Assembly (NCBI GenBank): GCA_022842465.1
Contig: JALHPN010000010.1
Location: 16,731 to 80,730 of the forward strand
DNA from: Polyangiaceae bacterium
GTDB lineage: Bacteria; Myxococcota_A; Polyangia; Polyangiales; Polyangiaceae
DNA: 64,000 nucleotides
Direction: 5' to 3'
Position numbers and translations under genes: made by a program. The notes beneath the pieces are model-generated. The model was not told the DNA's origin. It saw only the letters and a program-made list of their open reading frames with translations, and ran no database searches. Below are positions 18,552-26,189 of this stretch, piece by piece. Each line of letters begins with the position of its first letter. Within the stretch, counting starts at the first letter, position 1.

Positions 18552-19280
18552 TCACCCCGCCGGTGACGCGACGTCGCGCGGGACCTCGAGCACGAACGTC
18601 GTGGTGTCTCCGTGCGCGTCCTCCGCGTAGACGCGGCCGCCGTGGAGCTCGGCGAACCCCGCGGCGATGGCGAGGCCGAGCCCCGTCCCCGGGCGTCCCG
18701 CCCGCGTCGAGTGCCAGACGCGATCGAAGAGGTGAGCGCGGACATCCTCCGGGACTCGGCCCCGATCGAGGACGCGGTAGCTCACGCGTGATGGCTCCGC
18801 CTCGACCACGACGTCGACGACGGACCCCTCCGGCCCGTACTTGACCGCGTTCTCGACGAGGTGGCCGAGCGCGCGGACGAGCCGCTCGCGATCCCCTCGG
18901 AGGGAGACCGGGTCCGCGGGCATCTCGAGCTCGATCGCGACGCGACGGGTCGTCGCCACCTCGCGCACGGACGCGACGGCGAGCTCGACGACGGTGCGCG
19001 CGTCGAACGGAGAGAGCTCGAGGGCGATGTCCTTCGCCTCGAGGTGCGAGACGTCGCTGAAGTTGCGGAGGAGCCGATCCATCTGGGTGCACGAGCGGAG
19101 GACCGCGGCCAGGATCTTCCGCGTCCGCTCGTTGTCGGCCGAGTCCGGCGTCGACTGGAGCACGAAGCTCGTCCCCATCTGGACGGCCGCGAGGGGCGCG
19201 CGCAGATCGTGGCAGACCGACGAGAGGAGGGGCTCGTGTCGCACGGGAGGCTCGGGCGCGCGCGGTGGACTCTTCGGCAT
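18552..19280 (-). CDS. Soluble histidine kinase (HisKA + HATPase only)
   Basis: A 242-residue protein with no signal peptide, membrane segment or sensor domain. HisKA: His24 in CHDLRAPLA. HATPase: N box HLVENAVKYG, a degenerate G1 box DRGRVPED, and G2 box GTGLGLAIAAGFAELHGG. It is near the minimum size for a working transmitter, so it must receive its input from another protein. Its stop is 3 bases from the stop of the NtrC-like regulator on the other strand, and the two probably form a signalling pair. The partnership is inferred from adjacency. Confidence 0.85.
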   Translation of the reverse strand: MPKSPPRAPEPPVRHEPLLSSVCHDLRAPLAAVQMGTSFVLQSTPDSADNERTRKILAAVLRSCTQMDRLLRNFSDVSHLEAKDIALELSPFDARTVVELAVASVREVATTRRVAIELEMPADPVSLRGDRERLVRALGHLVENAVKYGPEGSVVDVVVEAEPSRVSYRVLDRGRVPEDVRAHLFDRVWHSTRAGRPGTGLGLAIAAGFAELHGGRVYAEDAHGDTTTFVLEVPRDVASPAG

Positions 19281-19334
19281 CGCCCCACAACGTGAGGCTC
19301 GTGCCGGCCGATGTCGATGCGCTCCCGCGACGCA

Positions 19335-20831
19335 CTAGCGGGCGAGCCACGCCCTCACGCACGCCAGGTCGCGGTCGGAGGACAGATAGGGCGATCCGCG
19401 GCGCGCCAGGACCCCGGCGAGACGGGGAAGCTCCGCGACGAGCGCGGCCAACGCTTCCCCCGCGTCAGGCCCCCGCGCCGCGAGGAGCTCGAGGGCATCG
19501 CGTTCCTTCCACGGCTCGCCTCTCGCGGCCGCGGCAGCGAGCGCGTCGGCCGCGCGCCGAAAGTCTCGTCGGTCCGCCGCGTCCCCCGCCTGACCTCGCA
19601 ACACCTCCGAAGCGCGTGCGGCTGCCGGGAGGACCACGTCTGTGTGGAGCGCGTGGAAACCGCGGCGAAAGAGCTCGTCGGCGGTGCGCGCGACGAGGAT
19701 GCGCGTGAGGTCCTCGTCCGTCGCTCGTCCGCCCGCCATGAGGTCGAGCCCCAGCGCCACGGTTGCGAGCGCGCCGACGACGGCCTCCCCCTCGCGCACG
19801 TGACGACCGTCGTGACCGGCTCCTGCCTTCAGCACGTTCGCGAGATAGGCGAGCTCCTCGCTGCGGGCCGCGAACACGCCGACGTCGTGCGCGGCGAGCT
19901 CGCGCATCGCTCGGGTCAGCGCGTTCTCCTCGTGGGCCGGCTCGCCGGGGAGGGGAGGGAGCAGGTCGGTCGCGCGACGCTCGCGCTGCGCTCCCCCGAC
20001 CGCCGGCACCGATGGTGCGCGTGCGCCGGCGTCGCGGAACCATGCGCGGGTCACCACGTCCCGGACGTACGCGCCGTCCCCGAGGGGCCTCCGCGCCAGG
20101 CCGAGGAAGCTCTTCGCGCTCGAGCCCGCCACGAAGCCCTCGGCAGCGCGGCGGTCCTCGCGGTCGCCGGCGACGTCGTCCTCCAGCGCGCCTTCCCGCG
20201 TGAGCACGTCGTAGAGGCCGCCGGCTTCGTCGATCTCGTCGTCGGCGAGCGCCGCGCAACGCGAGAGCACGCGCACGACGAGGGCGTGGTGCTCGCGATC
20301 GAGGGCGAGGACGGCTCCGAGGATGGCGTCCCAGCCGTCGTGACCGCGCGCGACGAGGATCATGTCGTCGAGCTCCTCGTGGAGGTGATCGGAGAGCGCC
20401 TTGTCCGCGAGCTCGCCGTCCTCCGCGCTGTCGATCTCGGAGGCGAGTCGCTCGAGCGGGAAGACGAGCACGTGGCGGTGGAGCGCGAGGACGAGGAGGT
20501 CCTCGGGGAGCCCGGCGAGCTTCTCGGCGACGACCCGGTCGCCCCCTTCGGCGAGCACCTCGAGCCACGTGAGGAAGCGCGCGGCGTCGAAGCGGTCGTC
20601 CTCTCCCGGAGCTGCGCTCTTCCAGAGGTCGTCGTCGAGCACGACGAGGAGCTGCTCGCTCGTCGCGAGCGCGACGATCTCGGCCGCGTCCTCGAGGCCG
20701 ATGCTCTCGACGACGCGGGCGAGCGCGCGCGGCGGGAGCTCGCGGACCCGGGCCGCGAGGTCGGGTTGGTCCAGCAGCGACGCGACGAGGGTGCGGGTCC
20801 GCGGGGCGAGAGCGCGTTCGGTCACGTTCAC
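19335..20831 (-). CDS. DUF6178-like conserved protein
   Basis: About 498 residues, helical and acidic, with Leu/Ala/Asp-rich repeats such as LPPRALARVVESIGLEDAAE and LVVLDDDLWK, then AARFLTWLEVLAEGGDRV. This matches my recollection of the DUF6178 family of deltaproteobacteria and myxobacteria; its function is unknown. There is no signal peptide. The start is uncertain: GTG at 20831 has AAGG just upstream, while TTG at 20852 would add seven residues without a ribosome binding site. It is divergent from a lipoprotein gene across a 97-bp gap that is richer in A and T than its surroundings. Confidence 0.65.
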   Translation of the reverse strand: MNVTERALAPRTRTLVASLLDQPDLAARVRELPPRALARVVESIGLEDAAEIVALATSEQLLVVLDDDLWKSAAPGEDDRFDAARFLTWLEVLAEGGDRVVAEKLAGLPEDLLVLALHRHVLVFPLERLASEIDSAEDGELADKALSDHLHEELDDMILVARGHDGWDAILGAVLALDREHHALVVRVLSRCAALADDEIDEAGGLYDVLTREGALEDDVAGDREDRRAAEGFVAGSSAKSFLGLARRPLGDGAYVRDVVTRAWFRDAGARAPSVPAVGGAQRERRATDLLPPLPGEPAHEENALTRAMRELAAHDVGVFAARSEELAYLANVLKAGAGHDGRHVREGEAVVGALATVALGLDLMAGGRATDEDLTRILVARTADELFRRGFHALHTDVVLPAAARASEVLRGQAGDAADRRDFRRAADALAAAAARGEPWKERDALELLAARGPDAGEALAALVAELPRLAGVLARRGSPYLSSDRDLACVRAWLAR

Positions 20832-20928
20832 CGGCCTTGGTAAGGAGTGCAAGAAGACTCAGGAAAATAACGCTCGCGTTCGACGACGCAAGAGGGTCGC
20901 AGCGGCTGAGGTACGCTCCGGAGATCGG

Positions 20929-22293
20929 ATGCAAGCCCCCTTCACGCGCCGCCGCGCCCTCCTCCCGCTCGCCTTCGCCGCCACCCTCCTCGCCGCCGCG
21001 AGCGGCGGCGGCTGCACGTCCCTCCTCGGCGACTTCGACGTCGCCCCCTCCGCCTCTGCGGGCGGCGACCTACCGGACGGGGCGGTCGTGACCGACGGAG
21101 GTGCCACGACCGTCACCGAGGGAGGCGTCGTGTGCAATGCACCCGCGCGCGCGTGCCCCGGCGACCGATGCCTCGTGCCGAGCCCCGACGCGTGTGGCCC
21201 GGGCTGCGTCGCGTGTCCCCCCGGGGCAAACGGCGCGACGGCCATCTGCCGTCCCGACGGCACGTGCGGGATCCGCTGCGAAGCCGGCCTCACCCCGTGC
21301 GGGAACGCCTGCCGCGACCTGACCAAGGACCCGGACCACTGCGGGCAGTGCGGCCGCGCGTGCGGCGGCGGCGGGTGCAACGCGGGTCGGTGCGAGCCCG
21401 TCATCATCACCACCGGCCTCGTCGATCCGACCGACATCGCGGTCTCGCCGACGGAGGTCTTCGTGAACGCCGACGGCGTCGTCCGGAAGTGCGCGAAGAC
21501 GGGGTGCCCGTCGACGACGCCGCTCTGGTCGGGCAACACCAAGTCCGTGCGCGGCCCGCACATGCTCGGCACCGATCTCAACTACGCGTACTTCGCGGTC
21601 GATCTCTCCAGCAACCGCTACCCGTACCGCTGCTCGCTCGCGGGGTGCGCGGCGTCTCCGGAGCAGATCGTGGTGACGCCCGCGCCGAACTCGTCGAACT
21701 TCGAGACCTTCACCCTCGAGGGCGGGTCCTTCCTGTTCACCGGCACCTACACGGGCGTGCGCGAGGTGCCGCTCGCCGGCGGCGCGGGAGGGCGCACCTA
21801 CTCGAACTCCGCCGGCACGGGCGTCGCGGGCGCGAACGCGAGCTTCGTCGTCTGGTCCGACAAGTTCGGCAGCGGCGTCCGTCAGTGCGCCCGCGCGGGC
21901 GCCGGGTGCATGGCGTCGTCGAACCTCATCGGCCTCGTCACCACCACGGAGCTCATCGTCGTCGCCGACCGCGCGATCTTCGCCGTCTCCGACGGCGCGG
22001 GCTCGAAGATCCAGGCATGCAACGTCGCCGGGTGCAGCGGCGCGCCGACCACCATCGCCACGTTGCCGAACGAGGAGGTCACGGGGCTCGCCGCGGACAT
22101 CACCGGCATCTACTGGACGACGTCGACGAACACCGACGGCGCCGTGAAGGCGTGCAAGGTCCTCGGCGGATGCGGCGCGACCCCGCTCGTCCTCGCCACC
22201 GGCCAGCGGAAGCCGATCGGGATCGCGCTCGACCAAGGCTTCGTCTACTGGGTGAACAACACGGACGGCGCGGTCCGGCGCGTCGCGAAGTGA
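20929..22293 (+). CDS. Cys-rich lipoprotein with beta-propeller-like C-terminal domain
   Basis: A 454-residue predicted lipoprotein. The signal peptide ends in SGGGC (Cys29) and a Gly/Thr-rich linker follows. Residues about 65-155 are Cys-rich, with the repeat-like CGNACRDLTKDPDHCGQCGRAC seen in many myxobacterial surface proteins and probably disulfide-bonded. The C-terminal 300 residues have recurring short blades with LxVxxxxIYW-type ends (DITGIYWTTSTNTDGAVKAC, FVYWVNNTDGAVRRVAK), as in beta-propellers of the DUF5050/NHL kind. Located on the outer surface or periplasm. Substrate and partner are unknown. Confidence 0.7.
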   Translation: MQAPFTRRRALLPLAFAATLLAAASGGGCTSLLGDFDVAPSASAGGDLPDGAVVTDGGATTVTEGGVVCNAPARACPGDRCLVPSPDACGPGCVACPPGANGATAICRPDGTCGIRCEAGLTPCGNACRDLTKDPDHCGQCGRACGGGGCNAGRCEPVIITTGLVDPTDIAVSPTEVFVNADGVVRKCAKTGCPSTTPLWSGNTKSVRGPHMLGTDLNYAYFAVDLSSNRYPYRCSLAGCAASPEQIVVTPAPNSSNFETFTLEGGSFLFTGTYTGVREVPLAGGAGGRTYSNSAGTGVAGANASFVVWSDKFGSGVRQCARAGAGCMASSNLIGLVTTTELIVVADRAIFAVSDGAGSKIQACNVAGCSGAPTTIATLPNEEVTGLAADITGIYWTTSTNTDGAVKACKVLGGCGATPLVLATGQRKPIGIALDQGFVYWVNNTDGAVRRVAK

Positions 22294-22342
22294 TCGCGCT
22301 GCCGGTTTGACCGACCGGCCCTCCGCCCGCTGACAGCTTGGC

Positions 22343-22362
22343 GCCCCGGACGCCCCCGGGGC
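22343..22362 (+). terminator. GC stem-loop after the lipoprotein gene
   Basis: GCCCCGG at 22343-22349 pairs with CCGGGGC at 22356-22362 across a 6-base loop, about 50 bases after the preceding stop. No T-run follows, so it may be a Rho-independent pause or simply a leader structure of the next gene. Confidence 0.3.
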
Positions 22363-22414
22363 CGAGTTCCTGCGCCGATCGGCGAGGGAACACGCGTTGC
22401 AGCGGAGCGGTCGC

Positions 22415-23704
22415 ATGAACGACGCGACACGCGAATCGCCCGGACGCGCCCTCCTCCACCGCTGGCTCGTCGAGTTCAACCCGCTCTACCTCCTCAGCGC
22501 CGCGCTCGTCCTCGCCGGGACGTTCCTCTGCTCGCGAGGGCTCGCCGAGGGCGGGAGCTTGTACGGAACCCTGGCCGTCGCGGGGATCGCGGAGCTCTAC
22601 GCCCTCGCGCTCGTCGGGGGCGCGGCGGTGCTCGTGCGGCTCGGCCACGTGCGTCCGGCGGTGATGCTCGGCCTCCTGACCGTCCTCTACCAGAGCGACC
22701 TCACCCTCCACACCGAGACCTGCGCCAACCTCGGGGTCGCCGGGACGTGGGCGGCGGCGGGCTGGGCGCTGCTCTACGCCGGCAAGCTCTTCGCGCTCGC
22801 GCGTGCGCTCCGTCTGCGCCTGTCCCGGACGGCGGTCGCGACCGCGCTCGTCGCGGGCGCCGGCCTCGCGATCGGCCCCTTCGTCCTCCACGATCTCACG
22901 CCCGACGCGCGCGGCGGTCTGGTCGCCTCGTGGGTCTTCGCGCTCGCGTCGCTCCAGCGCACCGCCGTGGTCGCGAGCCGGGTTCCGCTCGATGCGTGGG
23001 GCGAGACGGTCCTCCGCCGCTCGGTGCGCGCGACCTGGGCGATCTCCGGCGCGCTGCTCGCCGGGCACGTCCTCTTCTGGGCCGCCGACCAGCGGATCGC
23101 CGTCGTGCCGTTCGTGCCGCTCCTCTTCGTCCGGAGCACGCGGAGCGAGCGGCGCGTGTGGGTCGTCCTCGTCGCGACGCTCGTCGTCGCGGCGCTCGTC
23201 GCGCCCGCCACGTTCGCCCTGGTCGCCGCGATGGCGGCCGCCGCGCTCCTCCTCCGCGCCTTCGCGCCCGTCTTCGGGCCGGAGATCGCGGCGACACCCG
23301 CGCCACGCTCCACGCAGCCGTATCGCGCCGGAGCGTCCGAGCAGGAGGCGTCCGTCATGGTGACCCCGCTCGTCGACACCGCCGAGGCGCACCGTCTCCT
23401 CGCCGGCGCGCTCGCCGCAGCGTGGCTTTCGGCGTGGACTCTGGGATGGGCGGGAGGCGCCCTTCCCCCGCACGTGCTCGCGCTCGATCTCCTCCTCACC
23501 TTCGTCGCAGCGTTCCTCGCGTGGCGAAGGCACGCGCGCCCGGCCCTCGCGCCGAGCCTCGCCGTCTGGACCCACCTCGTGGCCGCGAAGGGGCTCCTCC
23601 CGACGCCACGCACGTCCCTGGAGTGGGGAGGTGCAGCGCTCTTGCTCGGCTTCGCGCTCCTCCTCGGATCAGTCGCCGCCACGTGGCGGCTTCGCCGAAC
23701 GTGA
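22415..23704 (+). CDS. Polytopic membrane protein of unknown function
   Basis: A 429-residue integral membrane protein with about ten to twelve hydrophobic segments, for example LYLLSAALVLAGTFLC, AELYALALVGGAAVLV, VWVVLVATLVVAALVAP and AALLLGFALLLGSVAA. A soluble loop rich in Pro/Ser/Thr splits the protein near residue 300. No family motif is recognised. The ATG 22415 follows GGAGCGGTCGC. Its last 36 bases overlap the end of the LysR gene on the other strand, so the two transcripts converge and overlap. Confidence 0.6.
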   Translation: MNDATRESPGRALLHRWLVEFNPLYLLSAALVLAGTFLCSRGLAEGGSLYGTLAVAGIAELYALALVGGAAVLVRLGHVRPAVMLGLLTVLYQSDLTLHTETCANLGVAGTWAAAGWALLYAGKLFALARALRLRLSRTAVATALVAGAGLAIGPFVLHDLTPDARGGLVASWVFALASLQRTAVVASRVPLDAWGETVLRRSVRATWAISGALLAGHVLFWAADQRIAVVPFVPLLFVRSTRSERRVWVVLVATLVVAALVAPATFALVAAMAAAALLLRAFAPVFGPEIAATPAPRSTQPYRAGASEQEASVMVTPLVDTAEAHRLLAGALAAAWLSAWTLGWAGGALPPHVLALDLLLTFVAAFLAWRRHARPALAPSLAVWTHLVAAKGLLPTPRTSLEWGGAALLLGFALLLGSVAATWRLRRT

Positions 23705-24568
23705 CCGGGTCAGGAGCTTCTCGAGCAGCGGATTCGGGAAGCGCCTCGCGAGCGTGATCGCGAAGAACGTCTCGACGAGCTCGGGCAAGCGCGCCACCTC
23801 CACGAGCACGCCCTGCTCGAGCTCGTCCTTCACGACGATGCGCGGGACCACGGCGAGCCCGCCGTGGGTCCGCGCGAGGAGACGGAGCATCGCCATGTCG
23901 TCGACCTCGGCGGCGATGCGCGGACGGACCCCGAGCCGGTCGACGAGCGCATCGAAGCCCGTGCGGATGCTCGACTCCATCGTCGGCACCACGACGGGCT
24001 CGGTCGCGAGGACGGCGGCGAGCCTCCGGGGACGCCTCCGCTTCGGCCGCCCGACGAGGCTGACCGGCTGCTCCGCGAGCGCGTGGGGGAGGAACGGCGA
24101 CGCGGCGTCACGCGGCGGCGCCACGTTCGCGAGGACGACGTCGAGGTTGTGCGCCTCGAGCGCGCGCAGCATGTCGGAGAGGGAGCCGGAGCGCACGATG
24201 AGCTCGACGTCCTCCTTCCCGACGAGGGGCGACAGGAATCGGAGCTGGAAGTTCCGGGACAGCGTGGCGAGGGCGCCGACGCGCAGCACGCGCCGCGCCG
24301 CCCCGCCGCCGAGGACGGCGAGCAGCTCCGAGCCGGCGCCGAAGATCGCGTCGGCATAGGTCAGCGCGATCCGCCCGGGCTCGGTGAGGACGAGCTGTTT
24401 TCTGCGTCGCTCGAAGAGCGCGTGCCCGAGGTCGTCTTCGAGCTTCGCGATCTGCACCGAGAGCGCGGACGGCGACACGTGCATCCGCTTGGCCGCGCGC
24501 GTCAGGCTGCCGTCGTGCGCGACGGCCCAGAAGTAGCGGAGGTGGTGGAAGTTGAGCGTCGCGATCAT
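23669..24568 (-). CDS. LysR-type regulator divergent from dabBA
   Basis: A 299-residue LysR-family protein. The N-terminal winged HTH reads LNFHHLRYFWAVAHDGSLTRAAKRMHVSPSALSVQIAKLE, the standard 1-60 segment shown here only in part by its ends LNFHHLRYFW and SALSVQIAKLE. The effector domain follows (VLRVGALATLSRNFQLRFL onward). The sequence HHLRYFWAVA is typical of the NhaR/CbbR-like branch. LysR proteins usually repress their own gene and activate the divergent operon when bound to a ligand. A perfect dyad covers this gene's start codon and lies within the 76-bp gap before dabB, so control of dabBA and itself is the obvious reading. Confidence 0.85.
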   Translation of the reverse strand: MIATLNFHHLRYFWAVAHDGSLTRAAKRMHVSPSALSVQIAKLEDDLGHALFERRRKQLVLTEPGRIALTYADAIFGAGSELLAVLGGGAARRVLRVGALATLSRNFQLRFLSPLVGKEDVELIVRSGSLSDMLRALEAHNLDVVLANVAPPRDAASPFLPHALAEQPVSLVGRPKRRRPRRLAAVLATEPVVVPTMESSIRTGFDALVDRLGVRPRIAAEVDDMAMLRLLARTHGGLAVVPRIVVKDELEQGVLVEVARLPELVETFFAITLARRFPNPLLEKLLTRSRSAKPPRGGD

Positions 24569-24589
24569 CGTTCACAGAAAGCGAACGAT
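24567..24589. promoter_or_regulatory. LysR-type operator between the regulator and dabB
   Basis: ATCGTTC at 24567-24573 and GAACGAT at 24583-24589 form a perfect inverted repeat with a 9-base spacer. It contains the T-N11-A core of LysR boxes (T24572, A24584). It overlaps the regulator's own ATG, which suits autorepression. A more A/T-rich patch with CATAAAGAT follows toward dabB and could hold its -10. Confidence 0.55.
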
Positions 24590-24644
24590 ACGGCCATAAA
24601 GATGAATTTTCGAGATCCACGCGCGCGTCGTAGAAACGAAGGAG

Positions 24645-26189
24645 ATGAACGCCGCGCTCGGTCTCTTCCCGCTGATCGCGCCGCTCGCTCTCGTGGGCGT
24701 TGTGCTCCGCGCACGTCGCGAACCGGGCGCGCGTCCGCGCCGCGTGCTGGCCGCGAGCCGCGCCGCGACGCTCCTCGCCCTCGGGATCGCCGTCGTCTTC
24801 GGCCTGCTCGTCGGCCTCGGCGTACGGCCGGCGCTCCACCTCGTGCGCTTCGACGGGCTCGCGGCGGTGATGTTCGCGCTCGTCTCCTCGCTCGGCGCCG
24901 TCGTCGTGCGCTTCAGCCGACGTTACCTCGCGGGCGACCGAGGCCACGGACGCTTCGTCGGCGGGCTCTGCCTGACCGTGGCGACGGTGCTCGTCCTCGT
25001 CGTCACGGGCGACCTCGTGGTCCTCGTCACGGCGTGGATCGCCTCGAGCTTCGCCCTCCACCAGCTCCTCGTCTTCTACCCCGAGCGCCGGCGAGCCGCC
25101 CTCGCCGCGCGGAAGAAGTTCCTCGTCGCGCGGGGCGCGGACGCGTGCCTCGTCCTCGCCGTCGTGCTCCTCGTCCACGCGTTCGGGACGACGGACCTCG
25201 GTCTCCTCGTCGAGCGCGCACGCGGCGCCCACGCGGCCGGGGAGCTGCCCGGAGCCGTCACGCCGGCCGCTCTCCTCGTCGCCCTCGCCGCCGCGCTGAA
25301 GTCTGCGCAGTTCCCGGCCCACGGCTGGCTCGCGGAGGTGATGGAGACGCCCACGCCCGTGTCTGCGCTGCTCCACGCCGGCATCCTCAACGGCGGCCCG
25401 TTCCTCGTCGTGCGGCTCGCCGACGTCGTGCTTCTCGCGCCGACCGCGCTCCAACTGCTCGTCCTCGTCGGCGGCACGACCGCGACCCTCGCGTCGGTGG
25501 CGAGGGTGACCCAGCCGAGCGTGAAGGTCTCCCTCGCGTACTCGAGCGCGGCGCACATGGGGTTCACGTTGCTCCTCTGCGGGCTGGGGGCGTTCCCGGC
25601 CGCGATCCTCCATCTCGTCGCGCACTCCTTCTACAAGGCGCACGCCTTCCTCTCGTCGGGCAGCATCGTCGACCTGGTCCGCGCGGGGCACGGGCCGCCG
25701 CCTCGGGCGGTCTCGTTCGGCCGCGCGCTCGTCGCGCTCGCGCTCGCGCTCCTCGTCTATGTCGGGATCGGCCTCGCGACGGGCGCCCGCCTCCTCGAGC
25801 GGCCCGCGACGTCCGCCCTCGGTGTGATGCTCGTCCTCGCGCTGACGCATCTCCTCGCGCAGGGCCTCGCCCGTCGTGGCGCGCTCCTCCGGACCCTCGG
25901 TGCTGCGGCCGGGACGACGCTCGCGTTCCTCGGGCTCGAGCGCGTCGCCGCGCGCGTGCTCGAGCGCGCCGTCCCGGTCCACGCCGAGGCCGGTGTCGCC
26001 ACCTGGACGGTCGCGGGGCTCGTGCTGCTCGCGTTCACGGCGGTGACGACGCTCCAGCTCGTCATCGCGCGGGCACCTGCTTCACCGCTGGTTCGCGCGG
26101 CCTGGGTGCACGCGCGAAACGGCTTCTACGCCAACGCCGTCTTCGACCGCCTCCTGGCGGCGCGTCGACGAGAGAGGAATCACGCATGA
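24645..26189 (+). CDS. dabB: Inorganic carbon accumulation membrane subunit DabB (NuoL-like)
   Basis: A 514-residue polytopic protein of the NuoL/MrpA proton-channel family. Its core is AALKSAQFPAHGWLAEVMETPTPVSALLHAG, here cited by its ends KSAQFPAHGWL and TPVSALLHAG, followed by HSFYKAHAFLSSG. In the DAB system DabB conducts cations (probably protons) down the membrane gradient and powers the carbonic-anhydrase-like DabA, giving one-way conversion of CO2 to bicarbonate. The stop overlaps the dabA start (ATGA). The ATG follows AAGGAG with no spacer, an unusually tight Shine-Dalgarno that may limit initiation. Distinguished from respiratory complex I by its lone position and its DabA partner. 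Confidence 0.9.
   Translation: MNAALGLFPLIAPLALVGVVLRARREPGARPRRVLAASRAATLLALGIAVVFGLLVGLGVRPALHLVRFDGLAAVMFALVSSLGAVVVRFSRRYLAGDRGHGRFVGGLCLTVATVLVLVVTGDLVVLVTAWIASSFALHQLLVFYPERRRAALAARKKFLVARGADACLVLAVVLLVHAFGTTDLGLLVERARGAHAAGELPGAVTPAALLVALAAALKSAQFPAHGWLAEVMETPTPVSALLHAGILNGGPFLVVRLADVVLLAPTALQLLVLVGGTTATLASVARVTQPSVKVSLAYSSAAHMGFTLLLCGLGAFPAAILHLVAHSFYKAHAFLSSGSIVDLVRAGHGPPPRAVSFGRALVALALALLVYVGIGLATGARLLERPATSALGVMLVLALTHLLAQGLARRGALLRTLGAAAGTTLAFLGLERVAARVLERAVPVHAEAGVATWTVAGLVLLAFTAVTTLQLVIARAPASPLVRAAWVHARNGFYANAVFDRLLAARRRERNHA

Noticed and set aside
20869..20880. Palindrome AACGC-TC-GCGTT between two divergent genes
   Set aside because: Five-base arms are expected by chance at this base composition; no other support for an operator.
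23864..26185. Upstream in-frame extension of DabA giving a 1598-residue protein
   Set aside because: The extension overlaps LysR and DabB in other frames; the DUF2309 family begins at the ATG 26186, which overlaps the dabB stop.
24645..26189. dabB as a respiratory complex I (nuoL) gene
   Set aside because: No other nuo genes are present and it is coupled to DUF2309; this is the DAB arrangement.
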